In this document: positions 1 through 11,243 of the stretch, in pieces | How the letters are laid out: each line of letters opens with the position of its first letter | How positions within the stretch are numbered: position 1 is the stretch's first letter | Origin: Harmothoe impar | Lineage: Eukaryota; Annelida; Polychaeta; Phyllodocida; Polynoidae | Reading direction: 5' to 3' | NCBI GenBank assembly: GCA_947462335.1 | Contig: OX381720.1 | Span: 46,656,654 to 46,720,653, forward strand | Length of the DNA: 64,000 bases | Position numbers and translations under genes: made by a program | Notes under the pieces: generated by a model | The model's database searches: none | The model's input: only the letters and a program-made list of their open reading frames with translations | Told to the model about the DNA's origin: nothing

Positions 1-422
1 CTGTATTACAATTACTCATCTTCTAATATAGCTCTGCTTTATCTGTCTAGTTTTCCACGTTACTTGCTGGATTTAGTCACTACTCTCCTTTTATCCTTGT
101 TCACTTATGATATCTTTTACTATTTCCGTTATTTTCACAAACAATGAATTTGTAATTCACTATTTACTAATCAGAGAAATGAGGTTCTGGTGATCGGATA
201 CTGACTGCAGATGTTGCACACAACTGAATGTAAATTGCCTTCTCCACACCATTGGCCACATCCATGGATGAGGAACAGAATTGGTCGGAGGCATAGGGAG
301 AGTCTATCTAGATGCAGATGGAAGACAGCAGCTCCAAATGTTAACTAATTCAGCAGATTGTGTGTACATGTGGGGCTAGCAATGAATGGGGTTGGGGTGG
401 GGGGATTAGCTCTTAAAGCTAT

Positions 423-658
423 TTAAGGGCACGTGTCGCTAAAAGATGACATCGGTCGTTGTGATGCACCAATGCAGCCCTTGGGAATAACTTGCCAGTG
501 CTGCATTGGCGCATCATGCCGACCCTTCAGGAGTGTCTCAACTCCATAGGGTCGGCATGATGCTTGCATGTACCACTGGTGAATTACTTGCCAGGGCTGT
601 ATTCATGCATCATGACGACCAAGGGAATGATGCATTGATGCATTTTACCGTCCTTAAA
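423..658. repeat. MITE-like inverted repeat, family TTAAGG (copy 1)
   Basis: The segment runs from TTAAGGGCACG to CCGTCCTTAA and contains several short palindromes built on GATGCACCAATGCAG, TGCATCATGCCGACCC and GGGTCGGCATGATGC. A second copy with the same order of motifs lies at 51732-51951. It looks like a non-autonomous DNA element with no coding capacity. Related fragments occur near 35700-35770 and 36040-36110. Confidence 0.6.
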
Positions 659-1938
659 GAGTTTACATCCATATAGTGCTTTAAGGTATTATGCCCTTTG
701 TCACATATATGGGTGCAGCCCTGGTGAATCTATTCACAAGGGCTACATTAATGCATAGACAACCTGAATGATTTGGCTCTGCCTTGATTTCTCTTTATAT
801 GAAGATCTGCCTGACCTGACAGAAAATCGACATGACCTTATCAATATTTTATAAAATTTTCAAAGATAAATGGTGCTTTTAACCCGATCATGCCCAGAAT
901 TATTTGACAAATGTCAATCATTTAGATCATCATTGGCAGATTGACTAACACCTAAATATTTTGTTATAAATACACATTTTTTAAATCTATTGGGATGCCC
1001 TTTCCATTACTTTTTGAGAGAAATGTCTTGCTTGGGTTACTATGGCAACCAGAAACATTCTTACAACTAATATCATACAATCTTGTCATTCTCCTAGAAG
1101 GCCTCGGTTCTTTAGTTGGAAATGGGTAATTTTAACATGGAAATTGTTCTTTATGTGTACCACATGAGGCCATCGGTATTAAGTATAGAAGGATTTCAAC
1201 ACCATGACAGGTTCTACGACTTTATAAGGACGTAACTGCTGTTATATCTCTTTCATTGAGATACATAGCTTTAGGGGTTGTTCTGTTCATCACATTGATT
1301 ATGCATGTTAGGAGATGAGTAATTGTAACGCAGACCAGCTATAGACATTGTGTTTGATTGGAATGGTCCATTTGCTCTGGCAAAGGCATAACCTAATGAA
1401 CCAAACAACACCCCTAGGGTAGATTCACCGTGAGTCGGACGCATACCTTGAGACGGACGGTGAAATTTGAATGTATTCATGTAAACTTCGACTTCTAGTG
1501 TATGTACTTTTGGAAAGAATAAACTTAAACTTTACCCTAGTTCAAAAATGGAGGACTTAAAATGCTTAAATAGCCCCAAAATCAAGTGTCCGTCTCAAGG
1601 TATGTGTCCGACTTCAGGTGAATCTACCCTATATCTCTGACTCTCTAGTCATAGGGGAAGCAGAGGAAAATGTGCCCAATGCTGAAGGATACCTGTCACA
1701 AGCTGTTCTGTCTGAGATGACAAACTGACAGCACCCATTTCTGAAATGAGAATCCCTTTTGAGATTTCGATTTTGCATTTTAACTTTTTCTTTGAAAGTT
1801 GGAATTTCTTTTTTCCAAATCACTTTTTGTTTTTCAAATTCCATTTTGACCCTCTTGGACCAATGTACACAACATCGATCAAAGGCCGAACAGAAGATTT
1901 TGAGTTAGAAGAAAAGTGAACATTGTAAAGCTACTCAC
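659..1938. other. Intergenic or intronic sequence, nothing recognised
   Basis: No exon, RNA gene or clear repeat end was found. The short open frames on the minus strand have no recognisable motifs and no flanking splice signals. If the CCP gene continues leftward, this is intron downstream of its last visible exon. An 18-base phrase about Cys-free 'GTCCGACTCAAGGTATG' type sequence recurs near 1433-1450 and 1590-1610 and may be a small local repeat. Confidence 0.4.
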
Positions 1939-2112
1939 TATCACAGACTAAAGGTCGTCCTGACCAATAGCCGTACTTGTTACATGTCCGCTTGGCATCA
2001 CCGGAAGCTTTTTGGTATCCATGGTTACATTTGTAAACAACTTGGTCTCCATATTTTGTGTCCCCAGCCCACTGGGCATGCTCGACCACTGGTGGGGGAA
2101 TACATGCTATTC
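1939..2112 (-). CDS. CCP/sushi domain exon (most 3' visible exon)
   Basis: This exon encodes one complement control protein module of 58 residues. The four framework Cys are present (IAC, YKC, RTC, LVC) with the conserved Trp before the last Cys (YWSG). On the minus strand the acceptor is a pyrimidine tract ending TGCAG and the donor is GTGAGT. The exon is 174 bp, phase 1 at both ends, the classic symmetrical sushi exon that can be duplicated without a frameshift. CCP modules are extracellular beta-sandwich domains used in complement regulation, adhesion and receptors; the specific role here cannot be read from the sequence. It is the last visible exon of the large minus-strand gene, which must continue beyond the left edge because no stop or tail is seen. 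Confidence 0.9.
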
Positions 2113-2479
2113 CTGCAGATAGACAGAGGATAGTTGAAAGTGATGCAGCCACTACAATGCACGTGATTGTTATAAAAAAAATGTAAAAATACACAAGCAT
2201 AGATTGAGAATATAAATGATGTTATATCTATAGGCACATGCCATAGGCTGTGTAGATGGGTATGATGTATTTAGGGTTAAAATTTGATTACGAAAAGCAG
2301 CGAAAGTAAGAGAAAGGTAGCAAATGATAATTATATCAGCAGCAATGTAGAAAGGTTGTCTATTGGAGAATAAGGGAGAGAAGTGAAGCAGAAAGGATGG
2401 TCCGAAACAGAGCATCCCTTCTGTGTGGTGGCTCACACTTTTGTGTATGATGCAGAATAAAATAATAACATGTTCTTAC

Positions 2480-2653
2480 TTTGGCAAGTGGGAGGGCGTC
2501 CTTCCCAGGTAGCATTGGCTAAGCAGATAAGTTTGACGTCATCAGATGTTGTGTAGCCGGGGTCACACTCATGTCTGATGACGTCACCATAAAGGTGAGA
2601 ATTCCCACGAGGCGCGCCATGGGGGGTTGATGGAGGAGGACCACATGATATAC
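2480..2653 (-). CDS. CCP/sushi domain exon
   Basis: The exon encodes a single sushi module with Cys at ISC, HEC, LIC and PTC and the Trp motif TWEG. The N-terminal GPPPSTPHG stretch is typical of the family. The acceptor reads TTTCAG and the donor GTAAGA on the minus strand. It is 174 bp long and phase 1-1, the same length and phase as the neighbouring exon at 1939-2112, from which it is separated by only 367 bp. The pair is therefore either a local domain duplication or simply compact introns. Product is secreted or membrane-anchored by family precedent. Confidence 0.9.
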
Positions 2654-4911
2654 CTGAAATGAGATAGGAAATATTCAAAATGTTTTCCACTTAATTATTT
2701 AAGATAATTTTCTGAATAATCTGAACACCTGGCTTGACCTTGAGCCAACATTACTAGGAAATTAATGATGAAGTGAATGAATATCATGGTTTTCCAGTAG
2801 ACCTACGTACAAAATGAAATGGAGACAAGGTAAGAAAGGATACACTGTATCGGCATTTCGGGAGAATATTGCCTTAGTTTTTCGGAAATATTATACTGAG
2901 ATCATAATGCTGCTGCAGGCTCTCAAACACAAATATGATACATCTCATCTATTTTTAATATCCAAAGCCTGAAAACGATAACAAGTAAATCTGTTCTTTC
3001 ACTCTCGTGAACATTGAATTAGATACTCTGTGTCGTCATTCTGCGAAGGGAAGCAATCAGATTCTCTAGAAATAAAATTGAAAATGAACAAAATTATAGA
3101 GACCAGGTAGATCTATACTGATATTACATAGTGCGATATTTTATAGTGATGTACCTGTTGCCTGACGCCTGCTAGCAATTTGCTGCAGATCTACCCATAC
3201 CCAAGGAGCACCTCAACAGGCAGAGGTCACGTGATCCTAGCTCCCTGAGGAGCAGCTCAATGTGTGCCTCCCGCCACCTAGTGTCAGATTCGGGAACTGC
3301 CCCCGCCCTGACCCCCAACATTGGGGTGCTCCCCTGGGTATACTGGCGTTGCTTTGACCTTTCATGGGATGCCGCATGGATGACGCTCAGACAATTGTGG
3401 GTATGGTTATGTATCGTCGTATAAGAATGGGAAGCACCCAAGGGTGTTTAAATGTGTATGACTCATTGATTCCCACTGCATATCCTGTATAAATAGGAAG
3501 TATTATTTGAATCTGTTTTAGTAGAAACCCAATGGGGATTCAACTCAATGCTAATGGATGACCGGAGGTGGTCACCAGAGAGGGCATTGGGACTGGAAAA
3601 TGAGTATCGACTTTATTGATATCATCGTATTTCAGCCTATGTCACCTTTCAAATGATCAGCTCCTTCCCTGGAGGTTATATGGAAAATCCCTCGATGGAG
3701 CTCTATTCCATATTCATCAGTTTTGGGAATAGGAGACCTTTAACAATAAACCCTCCATAAACCCCTTATTTCTGTGTGGAGATACTTTATATGCATTTTC
3801 TTGTATACAGATATTGCACTGGCAATGAAAAGCTAAAACCCATAAGTTCTACTTTACTCTTCCTTTAGAAGCTGACAGTTTTGCCATCGTATTGGATTTG
3901 TGCGAGGATTTATAGACTTCTCACTTTTCTATTTCTTTTTCAATGGGTAACCCTAGACCATATCAATGTGTAGAGGAGATCATACTGGCTTCCCTGAGCC
4001 CATCACTATTCATAAGGCCCCATGTGGGAGGTGTCTAGGGGTGGCAGGGGAGGGGTACAGGGGTGTGCCTTCCTCCTGTGACCAGCAGTATAGGCAGGGG
4101 TAGGCGATCAATGTCACACCATGGAGGAGTAGGGTTCTATAAACGGCTACAGTCCAGCTGTACATTTGTATATACACTGGTGGTACATAAGGCATGCTTT
4201 GTCTTATTCCTTTCTAGATAGAAGGATAATAGACGGCAAATGCCATCAACCATTCCCTGGTGCATATGTCTTGGTATAGCTTTGAAACCTTGATACTCAT
4301 CTCGAGTTTATACATACCTTTTTGTTTAGGTATAGGGTCCCTTCTCTCTTTCCTAGCAGCAGCCACTAACTAATAATGTATAATCCAATGGGTTCCAGTC
4401 AGAGTATTACATTTTATACCTTTTTTTATGACCGCGTATATTATGTTTTGTTTCACTTTCTTCGCCTTTTTGGCATTTTGATATCTTTGGAATGTAAATA
4501 GAACAAACACATTTTCCTTTTTTGGTTATTTTACTTTGGAAGACCTTAGTGGATTGCCAGTACCCACCCAAAGGGGAGTCATATTGGCGAATTGTCTCTC
4601 TCTTGACAAGGTGAGACAGTCCATATGTATAGCCGTAGGTTGCTGCTAGGCCCGTGAGTAGTAATAGGAAAGAAAGGTCCTGCTCGGGACGAGTCTGTGA
4701 ACGTGTTAAAATTTTAATCTCTCACTCAAAATTGTCCCTTAGGCATCCCTGGCATGCTTAGAGCAGTGTAAGAAACCCTGACCTATGCTGACACATTTTC
4801 TATATCACATGAGATGTGCAGTTTAAGGACAGGGCCAAGATTCCCAGCATCATGACCAGATGATGCCCACTTTAAAGTCAATCAATCTAATATATAGACA
4901 GATGTTCACAA
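2654..4911. other. Intron sequence of the CCP gene
   Basis: No further CCP exon was recognised. On the minus strand at 3172-3441 there is an open frame whose segment reading DTRWREAHIELLLREL resembles a plus-strand segment near 57200-57260 (DTRWKELHIQILRQQ). This is more likely a shared short repeat than a gene, because neither has splice signals or a domain. Confidence 0.4.
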
Positions 4912-5036
4912 GTTTTAGTCTGTTGACTGGGTCATTTCACGAGTTGAATGTCAGGCCGTATTTCACGAGGCCGTAGGTCAAGTGAAATGCAGCCTGACAT
5001 TCAACAAGTGAAATAACCCAATCAACAGACCAAAAC
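4912..5036. repeat. Foldback hairpin, GTTTTAGTCTGTTGA arms
   Basis: An imperfect palindrome: the left arm begins GTTTTAGTCTGTTGACTGGG and the right arm ends with its complement CAATCAACAGACCAAAAC. The centre carries TTCACGAG / GTGAAAT repeats. It is a MITE-like element or long hairpin without coding potential. Confidence 0.75.
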
Positions 5037-7236
5037 GAGTGTGCCTTTGTGTTTACTTTTTATGTTTTTCGATTCAAATTAAATTATTATAGGGGGGCAG
5101 GCCCTAATTTGGCTGAAATAGCCTTCTCACACACCATTCAAATGTAAACAAACCGCCGTTTTTGATGACGTCACGGGCCATTAAATACGGGGTGTTAAAT
5201 ACTTGGTTAAAGCAATGGCTCTGTCGTATTCCATAAAAAATAAAAACCTGTACATGGACATAAAATATGCACTTTAGATATTTGTTTTACCTTGTCTAGA
5301 CTTTATACGTTGCTGGGTTGGTTGTGGGTTCATACTGCACTGGGTCCAGGTGATTTGATATCATCTACATTGCATTATCTGATAGGATCGAGCTACTTCA
5401 CAATCTATAATAGGCATACAGCCCTCTAGGGAGTGGGAATGTTTTTTCATATCGCTTATACCCCAAACGTCCATATAAACTTTCTTAAAGCTGATATAAG
5501 ACCTGGGGTATGCAATGTCTACAGTTGTTGAGATGTCGAGCCAACAAATCAACCTATCATGTAAGCATTACTCATACAAAATTTAAGAGAACAGATGTGT
5601 GATAATTGATTTCTGTTAATACATGTAGACCAGTGATTGGTTTGTGATGGCTCAGCAGCGCTGAGTACAAATATGCAAAAAGTTAAAAACCTCTGTACCA
5701 AGTCTAATAGCAGCTTTAGCTCCCAGTGCCACTCAGATATAATACACTGGGGCCACACTGCAGCTTCAGCTTCAGAAAGAAGTATGCACCCTCTTCAAGT
5801 CCCACCCTGCCCCAGACAGTCTACATTACCCCGCGGTGAACTAATGGTAGACGGCCACCATAGGCCAACCCCCAGAGACTCTACTAAGGCCTTTGTGTAT
5901 GGCTGATTGGCTCTTATTGTAGCAAGTCGGTGTCCCACAAGGCTCTATTCTAGCTATCTGGGACGATGTCATTGTGCTTTCTGCTGTCGACTTGTATTTG
6001 CTGTTTGTTTCTTTTGCTTTAGGGATTACAGGTCGATATTATATCGTTGATTTCTGGGACAGACATATCTAGTTGGCATAATATGGAAGTTATTGGGTGT
6101 GCTTATCACATTGACCTGAAACTGTGCTGGAGGATTACCAATAGTATCAGGAATTTCCGCTAGGTATAGAGTATGATTTTCCCTTGCGATTGCCAACTTC
6201 TACAGACCTTAGGGTAGTTGTGCGGAGCTATATTGATCTTTTGGGGAAGTCCAAAGCTGCACTGATAGACGGTGGTCCACGAGGGCAGACAAAGTTTTGT
6301 TTTAAACTTTCATAGTTTGAAGTCAATTATAAAATGAAATGTCAACGGTGATGCTGATTCTGAAATTTGTTTCTGTCAAACTGCCAACTCATGCAAACCT
6401 TGGGGTTCTGTAGGCATCAGTATGTTAAATGAAATGTCATAAGTGATTTTGAGCTGGAATTATGTTGCTGTCATACTGTCAGCTCAGGGAACCTATAACA
6501 TCCCGTGACTCATTTGGATCTTATTTTTTTCTCAAACTATGTGTTATACCTATTCTTTTGTAATAAAACACAACCATAATGCAGCCAATAGGTTAAGATG
6601 GTATCACCATTTGAATAATAAAATTTCCAAATTTTGAATTTAGGCCTACTTGGTATTGACCAACATACAGAATCATTTCACTCCACGGGGGTTGTATTAG
6701 AACGTACCCAAGACATTTGGGCAACTCGAACGAAATTATGCTAAAACGTGCACAGTTGAAGAGCAAGTGGGAGGAAAGAAGTAAAGAAAATTTAAATTCA
6801 GCCGTGCTGCTTTGCCTTGTCTCGATTGACATGGGATTTGTGTACAGTTCCCGGGTCTTCCACTTGGGAATGTGGTATAGCTTTCTTCGTGTTTCGATAA
6901 ATATTCCGTCACTCTAGAAGTGAAAAGATGGGTTTGGGTTTGCCACCAGGAGTCCAGCAGATGCGTGGTAGGTGTCAGGGAGAGAAAGCACACATGGCCC
7001 GACTGATGACTTCTGGGATCAAGTAAGAAACTAGACACTGGATTTGAGCGGTGACTATGTGGTGGGATCAAGCAGAACAGCACATGTGAAATAGAGGACA
7101 AATCAATATCATGTATAATAGTGAAGAACTCCTTAAAACTGCTTTTCCAAGGCGATGACTGTTGATGTACACTCCTTACTGGTATAGTCCATCAGAGAAA
7201 TAAAGAGAGATGATGCGTAATCATATTTGTCAGCTG
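5037..7236. other. Intron sequence, nothing recognised
   Basis: No exon or RNA gene was found in this stretch. The 121-residue minus-strand open frame at 6736-7101 has low-complexity composition and no motif or splice context, so it is not annotated as a gene. Confidence 0.4.
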
Positions 7237-7312
7237 ATGATGATGATATAGTTTTGAAACCAACACAGCCGAAGGCTGGTCAGCAGGTCCACAGGGCCCA
7301 TACGGACCGAAC
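7237..7312. repeat. Short dispersed repeat, 76-78 bp (copy 1)
   Basis: This segment, containing ACACAGCCGAAGGCTGG and GGCCCATACGGACCGAACC, is the near-exact reverse complement of 9987-10064. The second copy shows a clean target-site duplication, so this is a small mobile sequence. Confidence 0.75.
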
Positions 7313-7526
7313 CTGGGACAACAGGGTCCATGGTTAACACTTAAATGAGATGAGGAACAACACAGACAAACACATGAAGGTGATTACACTAAAATAAAAC
7401 GAGGGAAAATAGAAAAACAATATACTATTTAGGAGGTCTATTTATATTTGCTAATGAGGTTTACTTCTTGCATTTGGAGAACTTTTTTGGGCCATCTTGA
7501 AGCAGGGAATATCTGAAAAAGTTCTG

Positions 7527-7599
7527 CGGCCTTGGTGGGACTCGAACCCACAGTCTTCGGCTCCAGAAACCGACGCCTTATCCATTGGGCCACAAGGCC
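7527..7599 (-). tRNA. tRNA, Arg-type body with CTG anticodon (predicted to read CAG)
   Basis: A 73-nt cloverleaf on the minus strand. The acceptor stem GGCCTTG pairs perfectly with CAAGGCC, the T arm is GTGGG-TTCGAGT-CCCAC, and the A and B boxes are intact. The body matches the tRNA-Arg(CCG) copies in this array, but the anticodon loop is TTCTGGA instead of TTCCGGA, giving anticodon CTG (plus-strand positions 7564-7566), which is a glutamine anticodon. The acceptor pair 2-71 is G-C, whereas the sister copies have a G-T wobble there. Downstream there is no T run as strong as in the sister genes (CAGAACTTTTT lies a few bases away and may serve). It could be a functional anticodon-switched tRNA or a recently mutated, inactive copy. 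Confidence 0.8.
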
Positions 7600-7748
7600 A
7601 ACTCAAAATAAGAACATGAAGATTTTGGTTTTGTGTGAATGCTCCATTGTGAAGGTGTGCTTGCATACGTATATATTAAAACATCTATCTCTGATTAATC
7701 CCCTATCCTAATCTATGTGATTAAAAAAATCACTAGCCCTAAAAAATG

Positions 7749-7814
7749 CGACCTTGGTGGGACTCGAACCCACAATCTTATCCATTCACGCCTTATCCAT
7801 AAGGCCACAAGGCC
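7749..7814 (-). pseudogene. tRNA-Arg pseudogene, anticodon arm destroyed
   Basis: Both the T arm and the D arm/acceptor match the array's tRNA-Arg, but the anticodon stem-loop is replaced by ATCCATTC-like sequence copied from the D arm, and the gene is 66 nt instead of 73. It occupies the place of the type-2 tRNA in the repeat unit, 222 bp from the copy at 7527. Confidence 0.9.
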
Positions 7815-8844
7815 TGCATGTAATGGTGAAAAAAAGCAATGATGTAAACTGGTAATGGCTTGGGATGGGGCATTAAGCATCAAAAGCTTACATCCAACAC
7901 ACTGCTTTATATTGATAAGTGAACATGCAATAGGCGATATGCTCTGTTATGGTGGGCATCAAACATCAATCTGCAATATCCACACACCACTTTATTTAAG
8001 TGAACATGCATCATGTGATAATACAGTGTTATAATATTGATGACCAGGACATCTAATCTGTATGGCGCCTTGTGGTCGGGATAGTTTATAGGCGTTGTTA
8101 GGTTGAAAGATGCTTTGTTGGATTAAGTGTAATTAGTTCTGTAAAGCTGCAGTGCCCTTGGCACATGATGGTATGAAAGGTAACATGGCTGTGATAACCT
8201 TAGTTGGTTTCTTCTTTCTGCGACTATATAGATCTGCTTTTATTACAAGTTAAATGCCAACAAGTTATATCATCCTATTCTCTGAGTTGCCCAAGGCTGT
8301 AGGGGGCGCTGTGCGCAGAATCGGCGGCCATTTTATTGGGGGACGTAATGCACTGAATTTGATACAACGGCCCACTAAATATTGCTGATTGTGACAAAAT
8401 AACACTATGTTAGGCTTCTAAAATATTCAAACTATCAAGATAGATACATATTTCTCGATTCATCTGAAACTATTTACAAATTTACAAACATATTTCACCA
8501 GAATCAACATATTTGTATGCTATGTGTGGACACAATAAAGTAATACGTCCCCCAACGAAATGGCGGAATTTTTCACAGGAAGTAACTGTCAGACACGGAG
8601 AATATCATGTCCTCCTAAGGTTTCGTATGGGAAATATGGATTATACACAAGTCAGCACAATTCAGGAAAATAACTCTAATAAAGAAAGTAAGGAGACAAA
8701 GGAGAATAGACAAAAAATGGATGGCAAGATTAGAAAGAGTAAACAATAATAGGAGCAGGGTTAGCAACAGGGGCGGGAAAATCAACCAATCTGTGCACTG
8801 CTGCCCACATTTCCACATATTTATGAGCTTTTGATTATTGGGTT

Positions 8845-9010
8845 CATGGTGAATTTGGTAGGCTAACAGTGGCCACTGATTGGAAGCTATAGCTGGTGTA
8901 TCAGGATGATGTGTTATATGATGGTGCAGGAGGGTGGGAGGAGTATATAGAGTGACTAGCTAAGCCGAGGTTATCCACAGGACACAGGGCCTAGCAACTC
9001 TGTCAATAAT
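8845..9010. repeat. Array segment with TATA-like box (copy A)
   Basis: This block contains GGCCACTGATTGGAAGCTAT and GGAGGAGTATATAGAGTGAC and recurs at 10660-10985, 12655-12880, 18955-19200 and 20385-20640. The CCAAT-like ATTGG and the TATATA element are kept in the same order in nearly all copies. It may be a conserved promoter-like part of the array unit or simply shared ancestry; nothing coding follows it. Confidence 0.6.
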
Positions 9011-9039
9011 ACTGCTTACAATGTATCAGCCTCGAGCTC

Positions 9040-9079
9040 TCCAGGCCCATTACAGCCGCCAGGCTGTAATGGGCCTGGA
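9040..9079. repeat. Perfect 18-bp arm palindrome
   Basis: TCCAGGCCCATTACAGCC is followed after three bases by its exact complement GGCTGTAATGGGCCTGGA. It would form a strong hairpin and is absent from the paralogous array segments. Confidence 0.8.
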
Positions 9080-9206
9080 CAATTTTGTATCTAATGAAAG
9101 GTATCCTACTCAGAAAATGATCCGGGATCCTGGATCATTTCTTAATGAGATAGGTAGCTCACTGATTGGTCAGCTATGGTCACATGATCATGAATGAGGT
9201 TGTGTA

Positions 9207-9425
9207 TGGCCTCATGGGTTCGAATCCCACCTTGGCAAAAACATAGGTTCGTTTTTTTGCATCATTTATTTGGCCCATTTGAAGCATAAATCCACCTTTA
9301 TTGACATAGTTACATTAGCTATTAGATATGTGATGAGGTACATTATTTCAATGCAGGTGCAATATGCAGATATCAACAGTACTAGCAATCAAGCCAGAGT
9401 GGGGTTCGAACCCACACTCCCCTGG
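9207..9425. repeat. Foldback element with tRNA T-arm-like ends (copy 1)
   Basis: The left end carries GGGTTCGAATCCCACCTTGG and the right end the inverted GTGGGGTTCGAACCCACAC, both resembling tRNA T arms/B boxes. A related segment with the same interior order lies at 55660-55860. No complete cloverleaf is formed. Confidence 0.5.
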
Positions 9426-9585
9426 TTGCATATACAAGTAAGCCTATACAGTATAGCAGGGTATGAGGCCAGTGTAGTTACATATGTCTAATTACTCTCC
9501 CAGACTGTAAACGTACAGTCAGGGCCCGAGACTGACAATGTATAGGCTGGAATGTTCGAATGAACTTTGCTGATATAAAAATGTG

Positions 9586-9663
9586 CGACCTTGGTGGGAC
9601 TCGAACCCACAGTCTTCTGCCCCTGAAACCAACGCCTTGCCTTATCCATTGGGCCACAAGGCC
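9586..9663 (-). pseudogene. tRNA-Arg pseudogene with 5-nt D-arm insertion
   Basis: The T arm and acceptor stem match the array's type-1 tRNA-Arg, but the D region carries an extra AAGGC duplication, making the gene 78 nt. The anticodon stem is mispaired and the loop reads TTCAGGG. It sits 223 bp from the intact copy at 9809, preserving the two-tRNA layout of the unit. Confidence 0.85.
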
Positions 9664-9808
9664 AACTCAAAGTAAGAACATGAAGATTTTGATTTTCTGT
9701 GAATATTACTTTGCTTGCATATTATGTAATATGTGCATTAAAACATATATCTGAATAACTCCTATGCTATTCTATCTGATTGAAAAAATATCAAAAGCCT
9801 AAAAAGAG

Positions 9809-9881
9809 CGACCTTGGTGGGACTCGAACCCACAATCTTCGGCTCCGGAAACCGACGCCTTATCCATTAGGCCACAAGGCC
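9809..9881 (-). tRNA. tRNA-Arg (CCG)
   Basis: A 73-nt tRNA with acceptor GGCCTTG/CAAGGTC (one G-T pair), D stem GCCT/AGGC, anticodon stem TCGGT/GCCGA, loop TTCCGGA with anticodon CCG, and T arm GTGGG/CCCAC with loop TTCGAGT. It decodes CGG. The A box and the B box GGTTCGAGTCC are canonical, and TTTTT lies a few bases past the 3' end on the minus strand as a Pol III terminator. This is the type-2 subtype (GATT variable region). Confidence 0.95.
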
Positions 9882-9986
9882 TGCATGTAATGGTGAAAAA
9901 AAGCAATGATGTAAACTGGTTATGGCTTGGGATGGGGCATTAAGCATCAAAAGCTTATATATCCAACACACTACTTTATATCTATA

Positions 9987-10064
9987 CCAGGTTCGGTCCG
10001 TATGGGCCCTGTGGACCTGCTGACCAGCCTTCGGCTGTGTTGGTTTTAAAACTATATCATCATA
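9987..10064. mobile_element. 78-bp insertion with 10-bp target duplication
   Basis: The segment is the reverse complement of 7237-7312. It is flanked on both sides by TATATCTATA (9977-9986 and 10065-10074). The paralogous site near 12109-12120 reads TAATATCTATAAGTGAAC with no insertion, so both the target duplication and the empty site are visible. Confidence 0.8.
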
Positions 10065-10659
10065 TATATCTATATGTGAACATGCAATAGGCGATATGCT
10101 CTGTTATGGTGGGCATCAAACATCAATCTGATATCCACACACCACTTTATTTTAGTAAACATGCATCATGTGATAATACAGTGTTATAATATTGATGATC
10201 GGGACATCAAATCTATATGGTGCCTTGTAATGGGGTAGTTAATAGGCATTGTTAGGTTGAAAGATGCTTTGTTGGATTAAGTGTAATTAGTTCTGTAATT
10301 AAAGCTGCAGGGCCCTTGGCACATAGTGGTATGAAAGCTAATATGGCTGTGATAACCTTAGTTGGTTTCTTCTTTCTGTGACTATATAGATCTGCTTTAT
10401 TGAAAGTTAACAGCCAACAAGTAATATCATCCTATATCATGTTGTTAGGAGGTTTTGTATGGGAAATATGAATTTTAAACAAGTCATCACAAAGAAAGGG
10501 GGAAAAAACTCTAATGAGAACAATAAGGAGACAAAGAAGAGTAGACAAAGAATGGATGGCTACAAAGAGTAAACAATAATAGGAGCAGGGTTAGCAGGGA
10601 TGGGAAAACTCTAATCTGTGCCCTGCTGCCAACATTTCCACATATTTATGAGCTTTTGA

Positions 10660-10985
10660 TTATTGGGGTTATGGTGGATTTGGTAGGCTAACAGTGGCCA
10701 TTGATTGGAAGCTATCTCAGGTGTTTTAGGGTGACGTGTTATATGATGGTGCAGGAGGGTGGGAGGAGTATATAGAGTAGGGACCTTTAGCAACCACGTA
10801 AAAGCTCATTAAACGTATCCTATCCTTTCAGCATTGGTACGTCTGCGTTTACTGAGCATTTACGTGGGTTGCTAAAGGTCCCTAGTGACTAGCTAAGCCG
10901 AGGTAATCCACATGCTACGACCCCACCTCACATTGCTTGTGTAGGACACAGAGCCTGACTGTGATTGAGCAACTCTGTCAATAAT
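10660..10985. repeat. Array segment with TATA-like box (copy B, interrupted)
   Basis: It is homologous to 8845-9010 and contains the hairpin MITE 10780-10882 inserted right after TATATAGAG. The parts before and after the MITE continue the homology. Confidence 0.7.
10780..10882. mobile_element. Hairpin MITE (GGGACCTTTAGCAA family)
   Basis: Terminal inverted repeats GGGACCTTTAGCAACCACGT and its complement, flanked by TA on both sides. Most of the 103 bp folds on itself. In the other array copies the empty site reads TATAGAGTGACTAG. Confidence 0.85.
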
Positions 10986-10986
10986 A

Positions 10987-11094
10987 GGGACCTTTAGAAA
11001 CCATGTAAAAGCTGAATAAACGCAGAAGCAGTGGTGCTGAAGGCATAAAATACGTCTAGGTTAAATGATCTACTTGGAGTTTGCTAAAGGTCCC
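10987..11094. mobile_element. Hairpin MITE (GGGACCTTTAGCAA family)
   Basis: The left end is GGGACCTTTAGAAACCATGT and the right end TTTGCTAAAGGTCCC, with flanking TA. It is inserted in the CTCTGTCAATAAT motif that is uninterrupted in the other array units. Confidence 0.8.
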
Positions 11095-11170
11095 TATTAT
11101 TGTACCTGCTTAGTAACTTCCAATGTATAGGCTGGAATGTTGGAATGAACTTTGCTAATATAAAAATGTG

Positions 11171-11243
11171 CGACCTTGGTGGGACTCGAACCCACAGTCT
11201 TCGGCTCCGGAAACCGACGCCTTATCCATTGGGCCACAAGGCC
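11171..11243 (-). tRNA. tRNA-Arg (CCG), type 1
   Basis: An intact 73-nt cloverleaf with anticodon CCG in loop TTCCGGA. It belongs to the type-1 subtype (GACT variable region and GCCC D stem). The minus-strand sequence after the gene has TTTTTA, a Pol III terminator. The type-2 partner is 227 bp away at 11398. Confidence 0.95.

Noticed and set aside
6736..7101. A 121-residue minus-strand open frame.
   Set aside because: Low-complexity Ser/His/Pro composition without motifs; overlaps an equally plausible frame on the other strand.
9395..9425. The GTGGGGTTCGAACCCACAC segment considered as a tRNA gene.
   Set aside because: Only a T-arm-like hairpin is present; no D or anticodon arm follows.
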